Shown piece after piece: positions 26,565-34,737 of a stretch of DNA of 64,000 nucleotides. Below the pieces are notes generated by a model that saw only the letters and a list, made by a program, of their open reading frames with translations, was not told the DNA's origin and ran no database searches. The DNA is from Bacillota bacterium. Lineage in GTDB: Bacteria > Bacillota > UBA4882 > UBA8346. A program made the translations under genes and the position numbers. Position 1 is the first letter of the stretch. Every line of letters starts with the position of its first letter. Where the stretch lies: the NCBI GenBank assembly GCA_023402395.1, contig JAEYGI010000010.1, positions 14,434-78,433 of the forward strand, given 5' to 3'.

Positions 26565-26734
26565 TAGCTGAATCAATCAAAACCAATCCGAATTTTTTAC
26601 GATCCAGATTTGACGGTTACGATCCTTTCAATCGGCTCTCAACGTTTCAATGCCGAACCGGGCCGGATCTTTATTCATGCTGAGGATTCAATTGCATGGT
26701 CATACAATATTTAACTACTGACAACTTTGATTTG

Positions 26735-26763
26735 TTGACAAAGTTTTCTGTTGTTGATATGAT
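26735..26763 (+). promoter_or_regulatory. SigA promoter of the opuC operon with an inverted-repeat operator candidate
   Basis: TTGACA (26735-26740), 17-bp spacer, TATGAT (26758-26763). AACTTTG (26723-26729) and CAAAGTT (26739-26745) form an inverted repeat across the -35, a candidate site for the BusR-like repressor. The leader to the opuCA start is about 270 nt long. Confidence 0.6.
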
Positions 26764-26840
26764 AAAAGGCGTACGAAACAAATCTACGGTTGCTCCGCCG
26801 TTTCCTGAAATAGCCAAATTCATCGCAGAGCAGCAGCTAT

Positions 26841-26924
26841 ATAGGATGAAATAAATCTCTTAACTGAATTTGCATTCCTAAAGCCGAATGCAAATAAATC
26901 AAATCGGAATTTATTTCATCCTAT
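26841..26924. repeat. Compensated hairpin element H1 (84 bp)
   Basis: The arm ATAGGATGAAATAAAT is perfectly complemented 68 bp later. Inside is a second stem, TTTGCATTC/GAATGCAAA, around CCTAAAGC. It lies in the opuC leader, 10 bp before H2. Confidence 0.85.
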
Positions 26925-26934
26925 TACAGCAGTA

Positions 26935-27015
26935 ATAAGTTGAATTAAATTCCTTAATTCTCATCATGGAAGGCTTACGGGACATGATGCATACTGAAGA
27001 TTTAATTCAACTTAT
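26935..27015. repeat. Compensated hairpin element H2 (81 bp)
   Basis: The arm ATAAGTTGAATTAAAT is perfectly complemented at the right end, with an inner CATCATG/CATGATG stem. It ends 22 bp before the opuCA ATG. Arm bases 4-6 and 11 differ from H1, yet pairing is kept. Confidence 0.85.
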
Positions 27016-27037
27016 ATAGTCAAAGGATGGTGAAAGA

Positions 27038-28165
27038 ATGGTACGGTTGGAAAAGATCACGAAAGTATACAACGGGACGACGATCATTCAAAATCTCAAC
27101 CTCGAAGTGGAAAAGGGCCAGTTTGTCGTGTTGATCGGCCCCAGCGGCTGTGGCAAGACCACCACTCTCAAAATGATCAATCGGCTGATTGAGCCCACCT
27201 CCGGTTCGATTTATATCGACGGCGAAGAGATTACTCAGGTCAATCCGGTGGCGTTGCGCCGCAAAATCGGCTATGTCATCCAGCAGATTGGCTTATTTCC
27301 GCATATGACGATCGCCCAGAATATCGAGGTGGTCCCGAAGCTTTTGAAATGGCCGGCCGAAGCCCGCCGCAGGCGATCCAGGGAACTGTTGCAATTGGTG
27401 GATATGGATGCCGACGAGTATTTGGAGCGGTATCCGTCGGAACTGAGCGGCGGCCAGCAGCAGCGGATTGGCGTATTGCGGGCGTTGGCGGTGGAGCCGC
27501 CCCTGATTTTAATGGATGAGCCGTTCGGCGCCTTGGACCCGATCACCCGGGAGACATTGCAAGATGAAGTGAAGAAAATTCAGAAACGGCTCAATAAAAC
27601 GATTATCTTTGTAACCCATGACATGGATGAGGCCTTAAAAATGGCCGACCACATTGTCGTGATGAAAGACGGGAAGGTTGTGCAGGCGGCGGCTCCGGAG
27701 GAGCTTTTGGCCAATCCGGCCGATGATTTCGTCGCCGAGTTCATTGGGAAACACCGCTTGAAAACGGGGCCGGATCTTGAAACCGTGGCCAATGTGATGA
27801 AAACCAACCCGGTCACGGTTCCCCAAAATAAAGGCGTTGCCGAAAGTATTGCGCTGATGCGGCAGAAAAGCGTCGATTCGTTGATTGTGGTCGATTCGGA
27901 AGGTCGCCTGGAAGGGATTGTAACCATTGAGGCCATCCGGAAAAGCGGAAAACTGGGCCGAACCATCAGTGAACTAGTCGATGCAAAGGTGCCGACCGCC
28001 CGGCTGAACTCCAACGCCAAAACCGCGTTTGACAGTTTGCTCCAAGGCAAGTTGGAATTCATTGTCGCGCTGGATGACGCCGACAAAGTGAGGGGTATTG
28101 TCACTAAGACGAGCATCGTCAAGGCTTTGGCGGATGTCGTATGGAAGGGCGATGAAAATGCTTGA
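27038..28165 (+). CDS. opuCA: Osmoprotectant ABC transporter ATPase with CBS domains (OpuCA-type)
   Basis: A 375-residue ATPase. Walker A is GPSGCGKTTTLK (about 34-45), signature LSGGQQQRIGVLRAL (about 133-147), Walker B LILMDEPFGALDP. Residues about 250-375 form a CBS pair, which senses ionic strength or adenine nucleotides in OpuA-type transporters. It energises uptake of glycine betaine, carnitine or choline. The ATG follows AAAGGA. Its end overlaps the opuCB start, so the operon is coupled. The leader carries hairpins H1 and H2. Confidence 0.92.
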   Translation: MVRLEKITKVYNGTTIIQNLNLEVEKGQFVVLIGPSGCGKTTTLKMINRLIEPTSGSIYIDGEEITQVNPVALRRKIGYVIQQIGLFPHMTIAQNIEVVPKLLKWPAEARRRRSRELLQLVDMDADEYLERYPSELSGGQQQRIGVLRALAVEPPLILMDEPFGALDPITRETLQDEVKKIQKRLNKTIIFVTHDMDEALKMADHIVVMKDGKVVQAAAPEELLANPADDFVAEFIGKHRLKTGPDLETVANVMKTNPVTVPQNKGVAESIALMRQKSVDSLIVVDSEGRLEGIVTIEAIRKSGKLGRTISELVDAKVPTARLNSNAKTAFDSLLQGKLEFIVALDDADKVRGIVTKTSIVKALADVVWKGDENA

Positions 28166-28799
28166 GATCACGACCCTGCTCCTCCAAAAGCAAGCCATTT
28201 TGAATGCAACGGCCCAGCATGTCGTGATTTCGGTCTGGGCGGTATTGATCGGAACGCTGATCGCGGTCCCGCTCGGAATCGCGCTCAGCCGCAATCAGAG
28301 TGCAGCCAAACCGGTGATGACCGTCGTGGGAATTATCCAGACCATCCCCAGCCTGGTGCTGTTTGGATTGGCGATGCCGCTTTTGGGGATCGGATTTCGG
28401 ACCGGCTTGATTGTTCTGATTGTTTATTCCATCCTTCCAATCTTGCGAAACACCTATACCGGCATGCGAGAAGTGGAATACCGGTATATCGAAGCGGCCA
28501 AGGGAATGGGCATGAGCAATGCCCAGATCCTGCTCGATGTCGAATTGCCCATCGCGCTCCCGGTGATCATCGCCGGAGTAAGAATATCCACCGTGTACAT
28601 TATCAGTTGGGCGACGCTCGCGGCCCTGATCGGCGCCGGCGGGCTCGGCGACCTGATCTTTACCGGGCTGCAAACCTATAACTATAACATGATCCTGGCC
28701 GGAGCCCTTCCAGCGTGCTTGCTGGCCTTGGCCACGGGATGGCTGATCGGGATGGCTCAAAGAGCGGCCACCCCCAAAGGGTTACGCCATTTACAATGA
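28158..28799 (+). CDS. opuCB: Osmoprotectant ABC transporter permease (OpuCB-type)
   Basis: A 213-residue inner-membrane permease with about five segments. The family signature includes TIPSLVLFGLAMPLLGIGF, YSILPILRNTYTGMREV and EAAKGMGMSNAQILLDVELP (EAA loop), then SWATLAALIGAGGLGDLIF. ATG 28158 is chosen because GGAAGGG lies 8 nt upstream; ATG 28152 is too close. It overlaps the opuCA stop by 8 nt. It would form the membrane channel with the second permease at 28915-29526. Confidence 0.9.
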   Translation: MLEITTLLLQKQAILNATAQHVVISVWAVLIGTLIAVPLGIALSRNQSAAKPVMTVVGIIQTIPSLVLFGLAMPLLGIGFRTGLIVLIVYSILPILRNTYTGMREVEYRYIEAAKGMGMSNAQILLDVELPIALPVIIAGVRISTVYIISWATLAALIGAGGLGDLIFTGLQTYNYNMILAGALPACLLALATGWLIGMAQRAATPKGLRHLQ

Positions 28800-28914
28800 C
28801 CCCGGAGACTTTGAAAACCGGCGATGAAAGGGCGCGTCGAATCGATCGGCCCGGCCCGTCGCGATCATCCATCAAGAGTCCGGCCGCGCAGCCGGACGGC
28901 AAAGGAGGATCCGG

Positions 28915-29526
28915 ATGGAATCCATTTTAACAGCTACGTTCCGTCATTTGCAAATTACCTTTAGCGGAGTTTTGATTGCCGCGCTGGTCGGGATTGGGAC
29001 GGGAATTTTAATTACCAAGCATCGCCGGCTCGCCGAGGCGGTGATGTCGGCCACGGACCTGATCCAGACAGTTCCCTCGCTCGCTTTGCTGGCGATTCTG
29101 ATGATGTTTTTCGGTTTGGGGGATCTGACGGTAATTATCGCCTTATTTCTCTATTCGTTGCTTCCGATCATCCGGAATACGTATGTCGGTTTGAAAGGCA
29201 TTGACAATGGCCTGGTGGAAGCCGGCGTCGGGATGGGAATGACCCGGTTCCAATTGCTCTGGAAAGTAAAGTTTCCCATCGCGCTGCCGGTGATTCTCTC
29301 CGGAATTCGGGTCGCTTTGGTCACGGCGCTGGGGATCGCCACCATCGGCGTTTTAATCGGCGCCGGCGGCTTGGGCACCTTTGTTTACCGCGGCGTGCAA
29401 ATGGCCGATATTCATCTGATTCTGACCGGAGCCGTTCCGTTATCGCTCCTGGCCATTGGGACCGATCTTTTTCTGGAAGTCGCGTCGGCCCGGATGCTCC
29501 GATCCAAGCGTCGGACCGTCAAATAA
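28915..29526 (+). CDS. opuCD: Osmoprotectant ABC transporter permease (OpuCD-type)
   Basis: A 203-residue permease, a paralogue of the preceding one. It has LIQTVPSLALLAILMMFFGL, LPIIRNTYVGLKGIDNGLVE, GVGMGMTRFQLLWKVKFPIA (EAA loop) and IGVLIGAGGLGTFVYRG. ATG 28915 has AAAGGAGG upstream. The gap of 115 bp after opuCB shows no gene and no terminator. With OpuCA and OpuCC it makes a complete osmolyte importer. Confidence 0.9.
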   Translation: MESILTATFRHLQITFSGVLIAALVGIGTGILITKHRRLAEAVMSATDLIQTVPSLALLAILMMFFGLGDLTVIIALFLYSLLPIIRNTYVGLKGIDNGLVEAGVGMGMTRFQLLWKVKFPIALPVILSGIRVALVTALGIATIGVLIGAGGLGTFVYRGVQMADIHLILTGAVPLSLLAIGTDLFLEVASARMLRSKRRTVK

Positions 29527-29574
29527 ATAAAGCGGGGGTTTCGGCCCCAAATAACCATGAAATGAGGTATGAAA

Positions 29575-30471
29575 ATGAAGCTACGAAGAACCCTGGCACT
29601 AGTTATTGGCTTGATGATGATTGCGGGAATCATCGCCGGATGCGGCCCTTCCCAGGATAAAGTGGTCATCGGTTCCAAGAACTTCACTGAAAACGTCATT
29701 TTGGGGGAGATCTTTTCCCAGCTGATTCAGGAAAAAACCGATTTGAAGGTCGAATACAAAGAGAATCTCGGCGGCACCATGGTCTGCTTTGAAGCCATTA
29801 AAAAAGGCGAATTGGATATTTATCCCGAATATACCGGGACCGGCTTAACGGCCCATTTGAAAATGGATGTGATCAATGACGCCGATCAAGTGTACGACAT
29901 CGTCAAGGAGGAGTTTGACAAGCAGTTTGATATTAAATGGCTGGAACCGCTGGGTTTTAACAATACCTATGCCGTGGCGATCAAGGAAGATTTCGCGCGG
30001 GAAAACAAGATCGCGACAGTAAGTCAGTTGGTTCCGTTCTCTAAAAACTTGATCTTCGGCGCGGAACACGAATTCTTTAACCGGCAGGATGGCTACGAGG
30101 GGATGATCCGGGAGTATGGCCTCAAGTTCAAAGGTGAGCCGCTAAAAATGGACACCTCCCTGAAATATCAGGCCATGGCCGAAGGCAAGATGGATGTCAC
30201 CGACGCCTTTGCCACCGACGGGCAGCTCATCCGGTATGAACTCCGGGTGCTTGAGGATGACCGCCAGTTCTTCCCGCCGTATTACGCGGCGCCGATTATC
30301 CGCAACCAGACACTGGAGAAGCATCCGGAGCTGGAAGAGGTACTGAATGCGCTGGCCGGCCAAATCAGCGACGACGAGATGCAAAAAATGAATTATCAGG
30401 CGGAATCGGAGAAAAAACCGGTGAAGGAGATTGCCAGGGAGTTTCTGGCCGCCAAGGGATTGATTGATTAA
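29575..30471 (+). CDS. opuCC: Osmoprotectant-binding lipoprotein (OpuCC-type)
   Basis: A 298-residue lipoprotein: signal peptide with lipobox IIAGC, then VVIGSKNFTENVILGEIFSQ (the OpuAC-domain start), YPEYTGTGL, NTYAVAIKEDFARE and LKMDTSLKYQAMAEGKMDVT, then DAFATDGQL. The domain binds quaternary amines with an aromatic cage; the exact ligand cannot be read from sequence. ATG 29575 has GAGGT 7 nt upstream. A terminator at 30491-30524 ends the operon, opposite the convergent busR-like gene. Confidence 0.92.
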   Translation: MKLRRTLALVIGLMMIAGIIAGCGPSQDKVVIGSKNFTENVILGEIFSQLIQEKTDLKVEYKENLGGTMVCFEAIKKGELDIYPEYTGTGLTAHLKMDVINDADQVYDIVKEEFDKQFDIKWLEPLGFNNTYAVAIKEDFARENKIATVSQLVPFSKNLIFGAEHEFFNRQDGYEGMIREYGLKFKGEPLKMDTSLKYQAMAEGKMDVTDAFATDGQLIRYELRVLEDDRQFFPPYYAAPIIRNQTLEKHPELEEVLNALAGQISDDEMQKMNYQAESEKKPVKEIAREFLAAKGLID

Positions 30472-30490
30472 CGGATGATTGCAACTAAAG

Positions 30491-30524
30491 AAAAGCGCGG
30501 GTTGATATCGACCTGCGCTTTTTG
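30491..30524. terminator. Terminator after opuCC, possibly bidirectional
   Basis: AAAAGCGC-GGGT ... ACC-TGCGCTTTTT with an A-rich left flank, between convergent opuCC and the busR-like gene. Confidence 0.8.
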
Positions 30525-30550
30525 GTTTAGGAAAGAGGGAGTGAAAGGGC

Positions 30551-31177
30551 TTACTCCTTCATTAACTTCCGGATCCGTTCCAGGATTCCCATCTCACCCA
30601 CGACCAAAATCCGGTCCCCTTTTTCAAAGCCGACATAGGGGCCGGGGGAAAGGATTAATTTGTTGTTCCGCCGGATTCCGACGATCGTGGCTCCGGTGTT
30701 TTGCCAGAACTTGGTGTCCGTGACGGTTTTGCCAATTAGATGGGAATCCGGATCCATCTCGATCTCCAACGGCGAAAGGGGATCGGTGTTCTTCAAGCGC
30801 TCGGCGTAATCGATAATTTTGTTGAGAATCGCATTGATCTCTTCTTCAATCTGTTGTTTCTGGATCAGCAGCTGTTTGATATCGGACCGCAACGAACTGA
30901 CGGATTCGGTGTTTTGGAAGCGTTGAATGAATTCATGGGCGTTTTGCCGTGAATGGATATAAATGCCGCTCCCCTGGCTGACGGTCACCACCTTCATGTC
31001 TTCCAATAAGAACACGGCCCGGCGAATCGTTTCCGGAGAGACGTTATATTCTCCCGCCAAGGTGGAGCGGCCGTGGATCCGATCGCCTTCTTTGAATTCT
31101 CCCCGGCAGATTCGCCCCGCGATATCGAGAGCGATCTTGCGATAAATGGGAGCATCGATAGTATGCGGGTGGTCCAA
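30551..31177 (-). CDS. busR: BusR-like GntR/RCK_C transcriptional repressor
   Basis: A 208-residue regulator. The GntR HTH (about 5-75) has PIYRKIALDIAGRICRGEF, then STLAGEYNVSPETIRRAVFL. A coiled-coil linker follows (about 95-130, SLRSDIKQLLIQKQQIEEEI). The C-terminal RCK_C/TrkA_C domain (about 140-208) has SHLIGKTVTDTKFWQNTGAT, VGIRRNNKL and FEKGDRILVVGEM. This order matches BusR, the c-di-AMP-activated repressor of the glycine betaine transporter in lactococci and streptococci. Adjacency to opuC supports the same role. The TTG start at 31177 is chosen for GGAGGT 7 nt upstream. Hairpins H3 and P3 lie in its leader. Confidence 0.8.
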   Translation of the reverse strand: MDHPHTIDAPIYRKIALDIAGRICRGEFKEGDRIHGRSTLAGEYNVSPETIRRAVFLLEDMKVVTVSQGSGIYIHSRQNAHEFIQRFQNTESVSSLRSDIKQLLIQKQQIEEEINAILNKIIDYAERLKNTDPLSPLEIEMDPDSHLIGKTVTDTKFWQNTGATIVGIRRNNKLILSPGPYVGFEKGDRILVVGEMGILERIRKLMKE

Positions 31178-31231
31178 GGGATTGACCTCCAAATCAAATA
31201 ATAACCTGTTATATCGGGAGTTTGAATCTAT

Positions 31232-31317
31232 ATAAGTTGAAATAAATTTTGTGAATAAGCTTTCCCATCCTAAAGCACGGCTGGGAAAGGGCAACGTCCG
31301 TATTTATTTCAACTTAT
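31232..31317. repeat. Compensated hairpin element H3 (86 bp)
   Basis: Arm ATAAGTTGAAATAAAT with perfect complement; inner stem CTTTCCCA/TGGGAAAG flanks CCTAAAGC. Followed after 11 nt by P3. Confidence 0.88.
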
Positions 31318-31328
31318 GATTAAGGAAA

Positions 31329-31374
31329 ATATGTCGCAATTTGCCGGGCGTTCAAAAAACTTATTGCGACATAT
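31329..31374. repeat. Partner hairpin element P3 (46 bp)
   Basis: ATATGTCGCAAT ... ATTGCGACATAT, a perfect 12-bp stem. The 11-nt spacer GATTAAGGAAA separates it from H3; the same spacing separates H5-P5 and H6-P6. The rest of 31375-31749 shows nothing I can name. Confidence 0.85.
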
Positions 31375-31749
31375 CTATTATCCCAATATTCGCCGGTATC
31401 ATTTTATCATGGATTCAAAGGGAAATGAAAGGGAAGATTAGTACTTTCATCCAAGACGCCGGATTTCATTTTCCTTTGACTTTTAACCGGAACCACCTCA
31501 TCAGCCAAGTGAGCCTCCGCGACGAGCTTAGGTTTTTCCAATTGAGGAGTTTTTGATTCCTAGTGCAAACCCTGATTGCCATTTCCGGTGTTTTAAGAGA
31601 GGAGGGTCGTTCCGGTTGAGGTTGATAATCGGCTGTATCGGGGCTTTATAACTTGTATAAAGGGATGGGACCGGGTGGATACTAAATTGGTATCAAGACG
31701 CCCGAATAATTGGCGACCGGCTTTTCGGCAAGTGGCAAGTGAGGTATGA

Positions 31750-32232
31750 ATGCAAAAAGAATTATTTTTCCCGCTGTTTCTCTTGATTGCGATCATCTTT
31801 ACCCTCGTTTATATTCCCCGCCGGGACTATCGCAAATATGTCATTTATGCCGCGATCACCGGGGGATTGGGCAATATGCTGATTACGCTCGTTGTGTTCC
31901 GCTGGTTGAAGGTGGCCCGCTATGTGCATATCGGTATTTTTGATATTGAGGGATTTAACTATCTGGAACCGTTTGCCTGGACATTCGTGCAAATGTTGTT
32001 TCTCTATTTCCTGCCGGTCCGGAAATGGTTTTTATACGGCTATGTACTGGGATTTACCGGAATCAGCATTGGATTTGGCTATGTAATCAGGAATTTGGGA
32101 ATATCCGAGGTGCTGAACCCCGCATTTTCTCGGTATCTGAGTCCGTTTATTTTTTTGGCCTGGTGGAGTTTTACGGCCTGGTTTTACCGGCGAATCGAAG
32201 GCATTAGCCGCCGCAAGGAAAGCGCGGCGTAG
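31750..32232 (+). CDS. Small integral membrane protein, germination-locus neighbour
   Basis: A 160-residue protein with about five membrane segments (starting ELFFPLFLLIAIIFTLVYIP) and a basic tail (RRIEGISRRKESAA). The aromatic residues between segments and small size recall membrane proteins found beside sporulation genes in Bacillota, such as the CBO0543 group, but I cannot assign it firmly. ATG 31750 has GAGGT upstream. The gerAB-type gene begins 37 bp downstream on the same strand, so they are likely co-transcribed in the forespore or sporulating cell. Confidence 0.6.
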   Translation: MQKELFFPLFLLIAIIFTLVYIPRRDYRKYVIYAAITGGLGNMLITLVVFRWLKVARYVHIGIFDIEGFNYLEPFAWTFVQMLFLYFLPVRKWFLYGYVLGFTGISIGFGYVIRNLGISEVLNPAFSRYLSPFIFLAWWSFTAWFYRRIEGISRRKESAA

Positions 32233-32269
32233 GCTTTAATAACGTAAAAATTTTTGGAGAGAAGATCGT

Positions 32270-33364
32270 TTGCGCCAAGCGAGTGTTGATGACGGGCAAA
32301 GCATTGCCGTAATTGTCCTTTATATCATTGGAACATCTTCATTGGTAATCTTCGCGCTGGAAGCCAAAAAAGACTTATGGCTGGCTATATTTATATGCTA
32401 CCTGATGACGGTGCTGATGTCCCTGATGATCGGCAGATTGAAATATTTATTTCCAGAGATGGATCTCTTTCAGATTTTTGAGAAATGTTTTGGGAATGCG
32501 CTTTCAAAGGCAATTAATGTGGTTTATGGGATATCCGCCTTTTACATCGCGGTTTTGATCAATACGTTTCTCATTCATTTTATCAGGGTCACGGCGCTGC
32601 AGAACACGCCAAAAGCCGTTCTGGATGTCTTCATCACCTTTATCTGCATCTGGATGGTGAAAGGAGGAGTAAACTTAATCAGCGGGTTCGCGACGCTGTT
32701 ACTCTTGCCCACGTTACTTTCAGTTGCCGCTTTGATCATCGCCCTGTTTCCGCAGATGAATTTCGGGAACCTGCTTCCGGCATTCCAGGAGGGCATCGGG
32801 CATGTCCTGTATGGCGCATTGTCCGCCTTTATTTTCCCATTGGGAGAAATTATAGTATTCGTCGCGTTTTTCAAAAAATTCAGCACTCCCAAATCCTCTT
32901 ACAAAGTATTGCTGATGGGTTCAACCATCGGGACCTTAGTGGTTTTCTCCATTTCCGTAGCCAATGTACTGGTATTGGGAATCGACTTGGCTTCCGATGT
33001 TTATTATCCCACCTATATATCGGCGTCGAGAATTATGATCAGCACTTACTTGCATGGATTTGAACTTGTTTCATCCATCGTTTTTATTTTGGGCGCTTTC
33101 GTCAAAACCAATGTTTATTTCTCGGTCTGCTGCAAGGCGGTTGCCAGAACCTTTGGAATGAAGGACGATTACCGGTTTCTGGCCACTCCCATTGGGCTGT
33201 TGCTCTTTGGGGCCTCGCTTTTTTTCTATGAAGGCCCGCTCGATTATACCCCATGGCTTAAAAAGGACTTGGTGCCCTACTCGATTCCGTATTTGATCAT
33301 CATTCCGGTGATTACTTTCATGGTGGCGGAATTCAGGAAGAAAAAAATTTCGACAGGATCGTGA
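32270..33364 (+). CDS. Spore germination permease, GerAB/GerKB type
   Basis: A 364-residue membrane protein with about ten segments, of the APC-like endospore germination permease family. It has AVIVLYIIGTSSLVIFALEA in the first segment and LSAFIFPLGEIIVFVAFFKK around the middle. The B subunit binds germinant amino acids in the inner spore membrane and works with A and C subunits. TTG 32270 is chosen for GGAGAG upstream. Its A and C partners lie on the opposite strand just downstream, an unusual split arrangement. Its 3' end overlaps the small minus-strand gene by 32 bp. Confidence 0.85.
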   Translation: MRQASVDDGQSIAVIVLYIIGTSSLVIFALEAKKDLWLAIFICYLMTVLMSLMIGRLKYLFPEMDLFQIFEKCFGNALSKAINVVYGISAFYIAVLINTFLIHFIRVTALQNTPKAVLDVFITFICIWMVKGGVNLISGFATLLLLPTLLSVAALIIALFPQMNFGNLLPAFQEGIGHVLYGALSAFIFPLGEIIVFVAFFKKFSTPKSSYKVLLMGSTIGTLVVFSISVANVLVLGIDLASDVYYPTYISASRIMISTYLHGFELVSSIVFILGAFVKTNVYFSVCCKAVARTFGMKDDYRFLATPIGLLLFGASLFFYEGPLDYTPWLKKDLVPYSIPYLIIIPVITFMVAEFRKKKISTGS

Positions 33365-33551
33365 TCAACTCATCCATTGGTTTGGCCGGGCTGGGTATTT
33401 TTATACCTAAGCTTAACAGCAGGATAATAACGAAGGCTACCCCAAAAATGCCCGAATACAACAGCAACTCTTTTAGCCGGGATTGCCTTGCCAATGGCGT
33501 GATTTCAAGGAATCCAATCGCGGCAAAGACCGCGATTACCAGTAAAAACAT
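33333..33551 (-). CDS. Small two-segment membrane protein of the ger locus
   Basis: A 72-residue protein with two hydrophobic segments (MFLLVIAVFAAIGFLEI and LLYSGIFGVAFVIILLLSLG) joined by a basic loop. Small two-segment proteins occur with ger operons and modulate some receptors (GerD-like D subunits). That role is inferred from position: it follows gerC by one base, so it is the last gene of the A-C operon. Its end overlaps the convergent gerB 3' end. Confidence 0.65.
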   Translation of the reverse strand: MFLLVIAVFAAIGFLEITPLARQSRLKELLLYSGIFGVAFVIILLLSLGIKIPSPAKPMDELITILSKFFSS

Positions 33552-33552
33552 T

Positions 33553-34719
33553 TTAATGGCCCACTTTCGTTTCTTTCATGCTTAACGCGCTGCCTGAAAT
33601 GGTCAACTTCACCCGGGTGTCGGATGGAATTTTGGCGTATTCGTTCCGCCAGTTACTTTTTAGCTTCTTCCACAGTTTTGGGTAGTTATCCTCGACTTTG
33701 TTTCCAAAACCGATCACATCGCTTTGATAGTTTTGTTTCAGCAGCGCGAGCGTTTGGTTTATTTGGCCCTCAATCAGACGCTGGTATCCAGCAGTTACCT
33801 TTTTGAGGTTATCGGGTGTAAACACATTTTGCCTGCCATCGATCTCACCAATTTCAGCTTCCATTTTGACACGGATTCGCATAGTCAAGCCGTTGGGCAA
33901 TAAAACCGGTTCAATGGAGGCCTGGCTCTGGGTAAGGATCAGTGAAACCGCTTGGACTTTTTCTTTAGAAGCGGATTCCGGGGTAAATACGGCCTGCTTC
34001 AGGTTGTTGGTGAGCAGCAAAAGAATTCGCGTTTGTTTGCCGTCAAGTCGGCCGGCCAGCCTGGCTTGATTCAAGACCGCCGTTCCGTTCACAAAAGGCA
34101 AGGTTCCGGTGATGGAATTTTCAAGGCGCACGGTGGGCAGCACCGCGGCAGCGCTGGCCGACTGCAAATCATCCATGAATTTCGAGAAGGGAACGCTAAA
34201 AAACGTCTCGGCGCTGCGGGACAAAAAAAGATAATCCAGGTAATGAGAGATAATCTTTTGGGTCTGGGGATTGGATTTTCGGAAAATCTCCGCGGCGGTG
34301 GCTTCTTCCGACAAAAGCAGCCACACCGTATCCCGCGTCTCATGGCTTCGTTTCATCCAATCCATGGCCCCAATCAATAACCGCGCTTTTTTGGTGAATT
34401 CCTCGCTTAAAATAAGCACTTTGGAATGGCTCCATAACAAGCGGCGCCCCGCTTTGGACCGCAGGTTGACGGCGGCGTCAATGATGTTTTGGCCTTTGCC
34501 TTGATAGATCTTGGAACTGAAGGCGCTTTCTTTTCCGGAGGAAGTTGGCAGCGCGATTTCCGCCGTGAGCAGAACGCCCTTGCTTTCCCGGTCATAATCA
34601 ATGGCCGCGCCGGAAACGATGATCTGATCGTCAATTTCCTTGTAATCCCAACAGCCGGCGGTGAACGCCGTTATGGCCAGCGTTATCGCCAGAATGAACC
34701 GATTCCCTTTCATTTTCAT
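33553..34719 (-). CDS. Ger(x)C family spore germination lipoprotein
   Basis: A 388-residue lipoprotein. The signal peptide ends in the lipobox FTAGC, followed by WDYKEIDDQIIVSGAAIDYD, the usual start of GerC proteins. Further marks are GRRLLWSHSKVLILSEEFTK and a C-terminal domain with EGQINQTLALLKQNYQSDVI, GFGNKVEDNYPKLWKKL and NEYAKI. It is the outer-leaflet C subunit of a germinant receptor. ATG 34719 has GGAG 6 nt upstream. It lies 18 bp after the gerA-type gene. Confidence 0.9.
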   Translation of the reverse strand: MKMKGNRFILAITLAITAFTAGCWDYKEIDDQIIVSGAAIDYDRESKGVLLTAEIALPTSSGKESAFSSKIYQGKGQNIIDAAVNLRSKAGRRLLWSHSKVLILSEEFTKKARLLIGAMDWMKRSHETRDTVWLLLSEEATAAEIFRKSNPQTQKIISHYLDYLFLSRSAETFFSVPFSKFMDDLQSASAAAVLPTVRLENSITGTLPFVNGTAVLNQARLAGRLDGKQTRILLLLTNNLKQAVFTPESASKEKVQAVSLILTQSQASIEPVLLPNGLTMRIRVKMEAEIGEIDGRQNVFTPDNLKKVTAGYQRLIEGQINQTLALLKQNYQSDVIGFGNKVEDNYPKLWKKLKSNWRNEYAKIPSDTRVKLTISGSALSMKETKVGH

Positions 34720-34737
34720 GATCTGCTCCGGGCCAGG

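Noticed and set aside
26770..27037. Possible c-di-AMP (ydaO) riboswitch in the opuC leader
   Set aside because: None of the ydaO conserved motifs are present; the leader is explained by hairpins H1 and H2.
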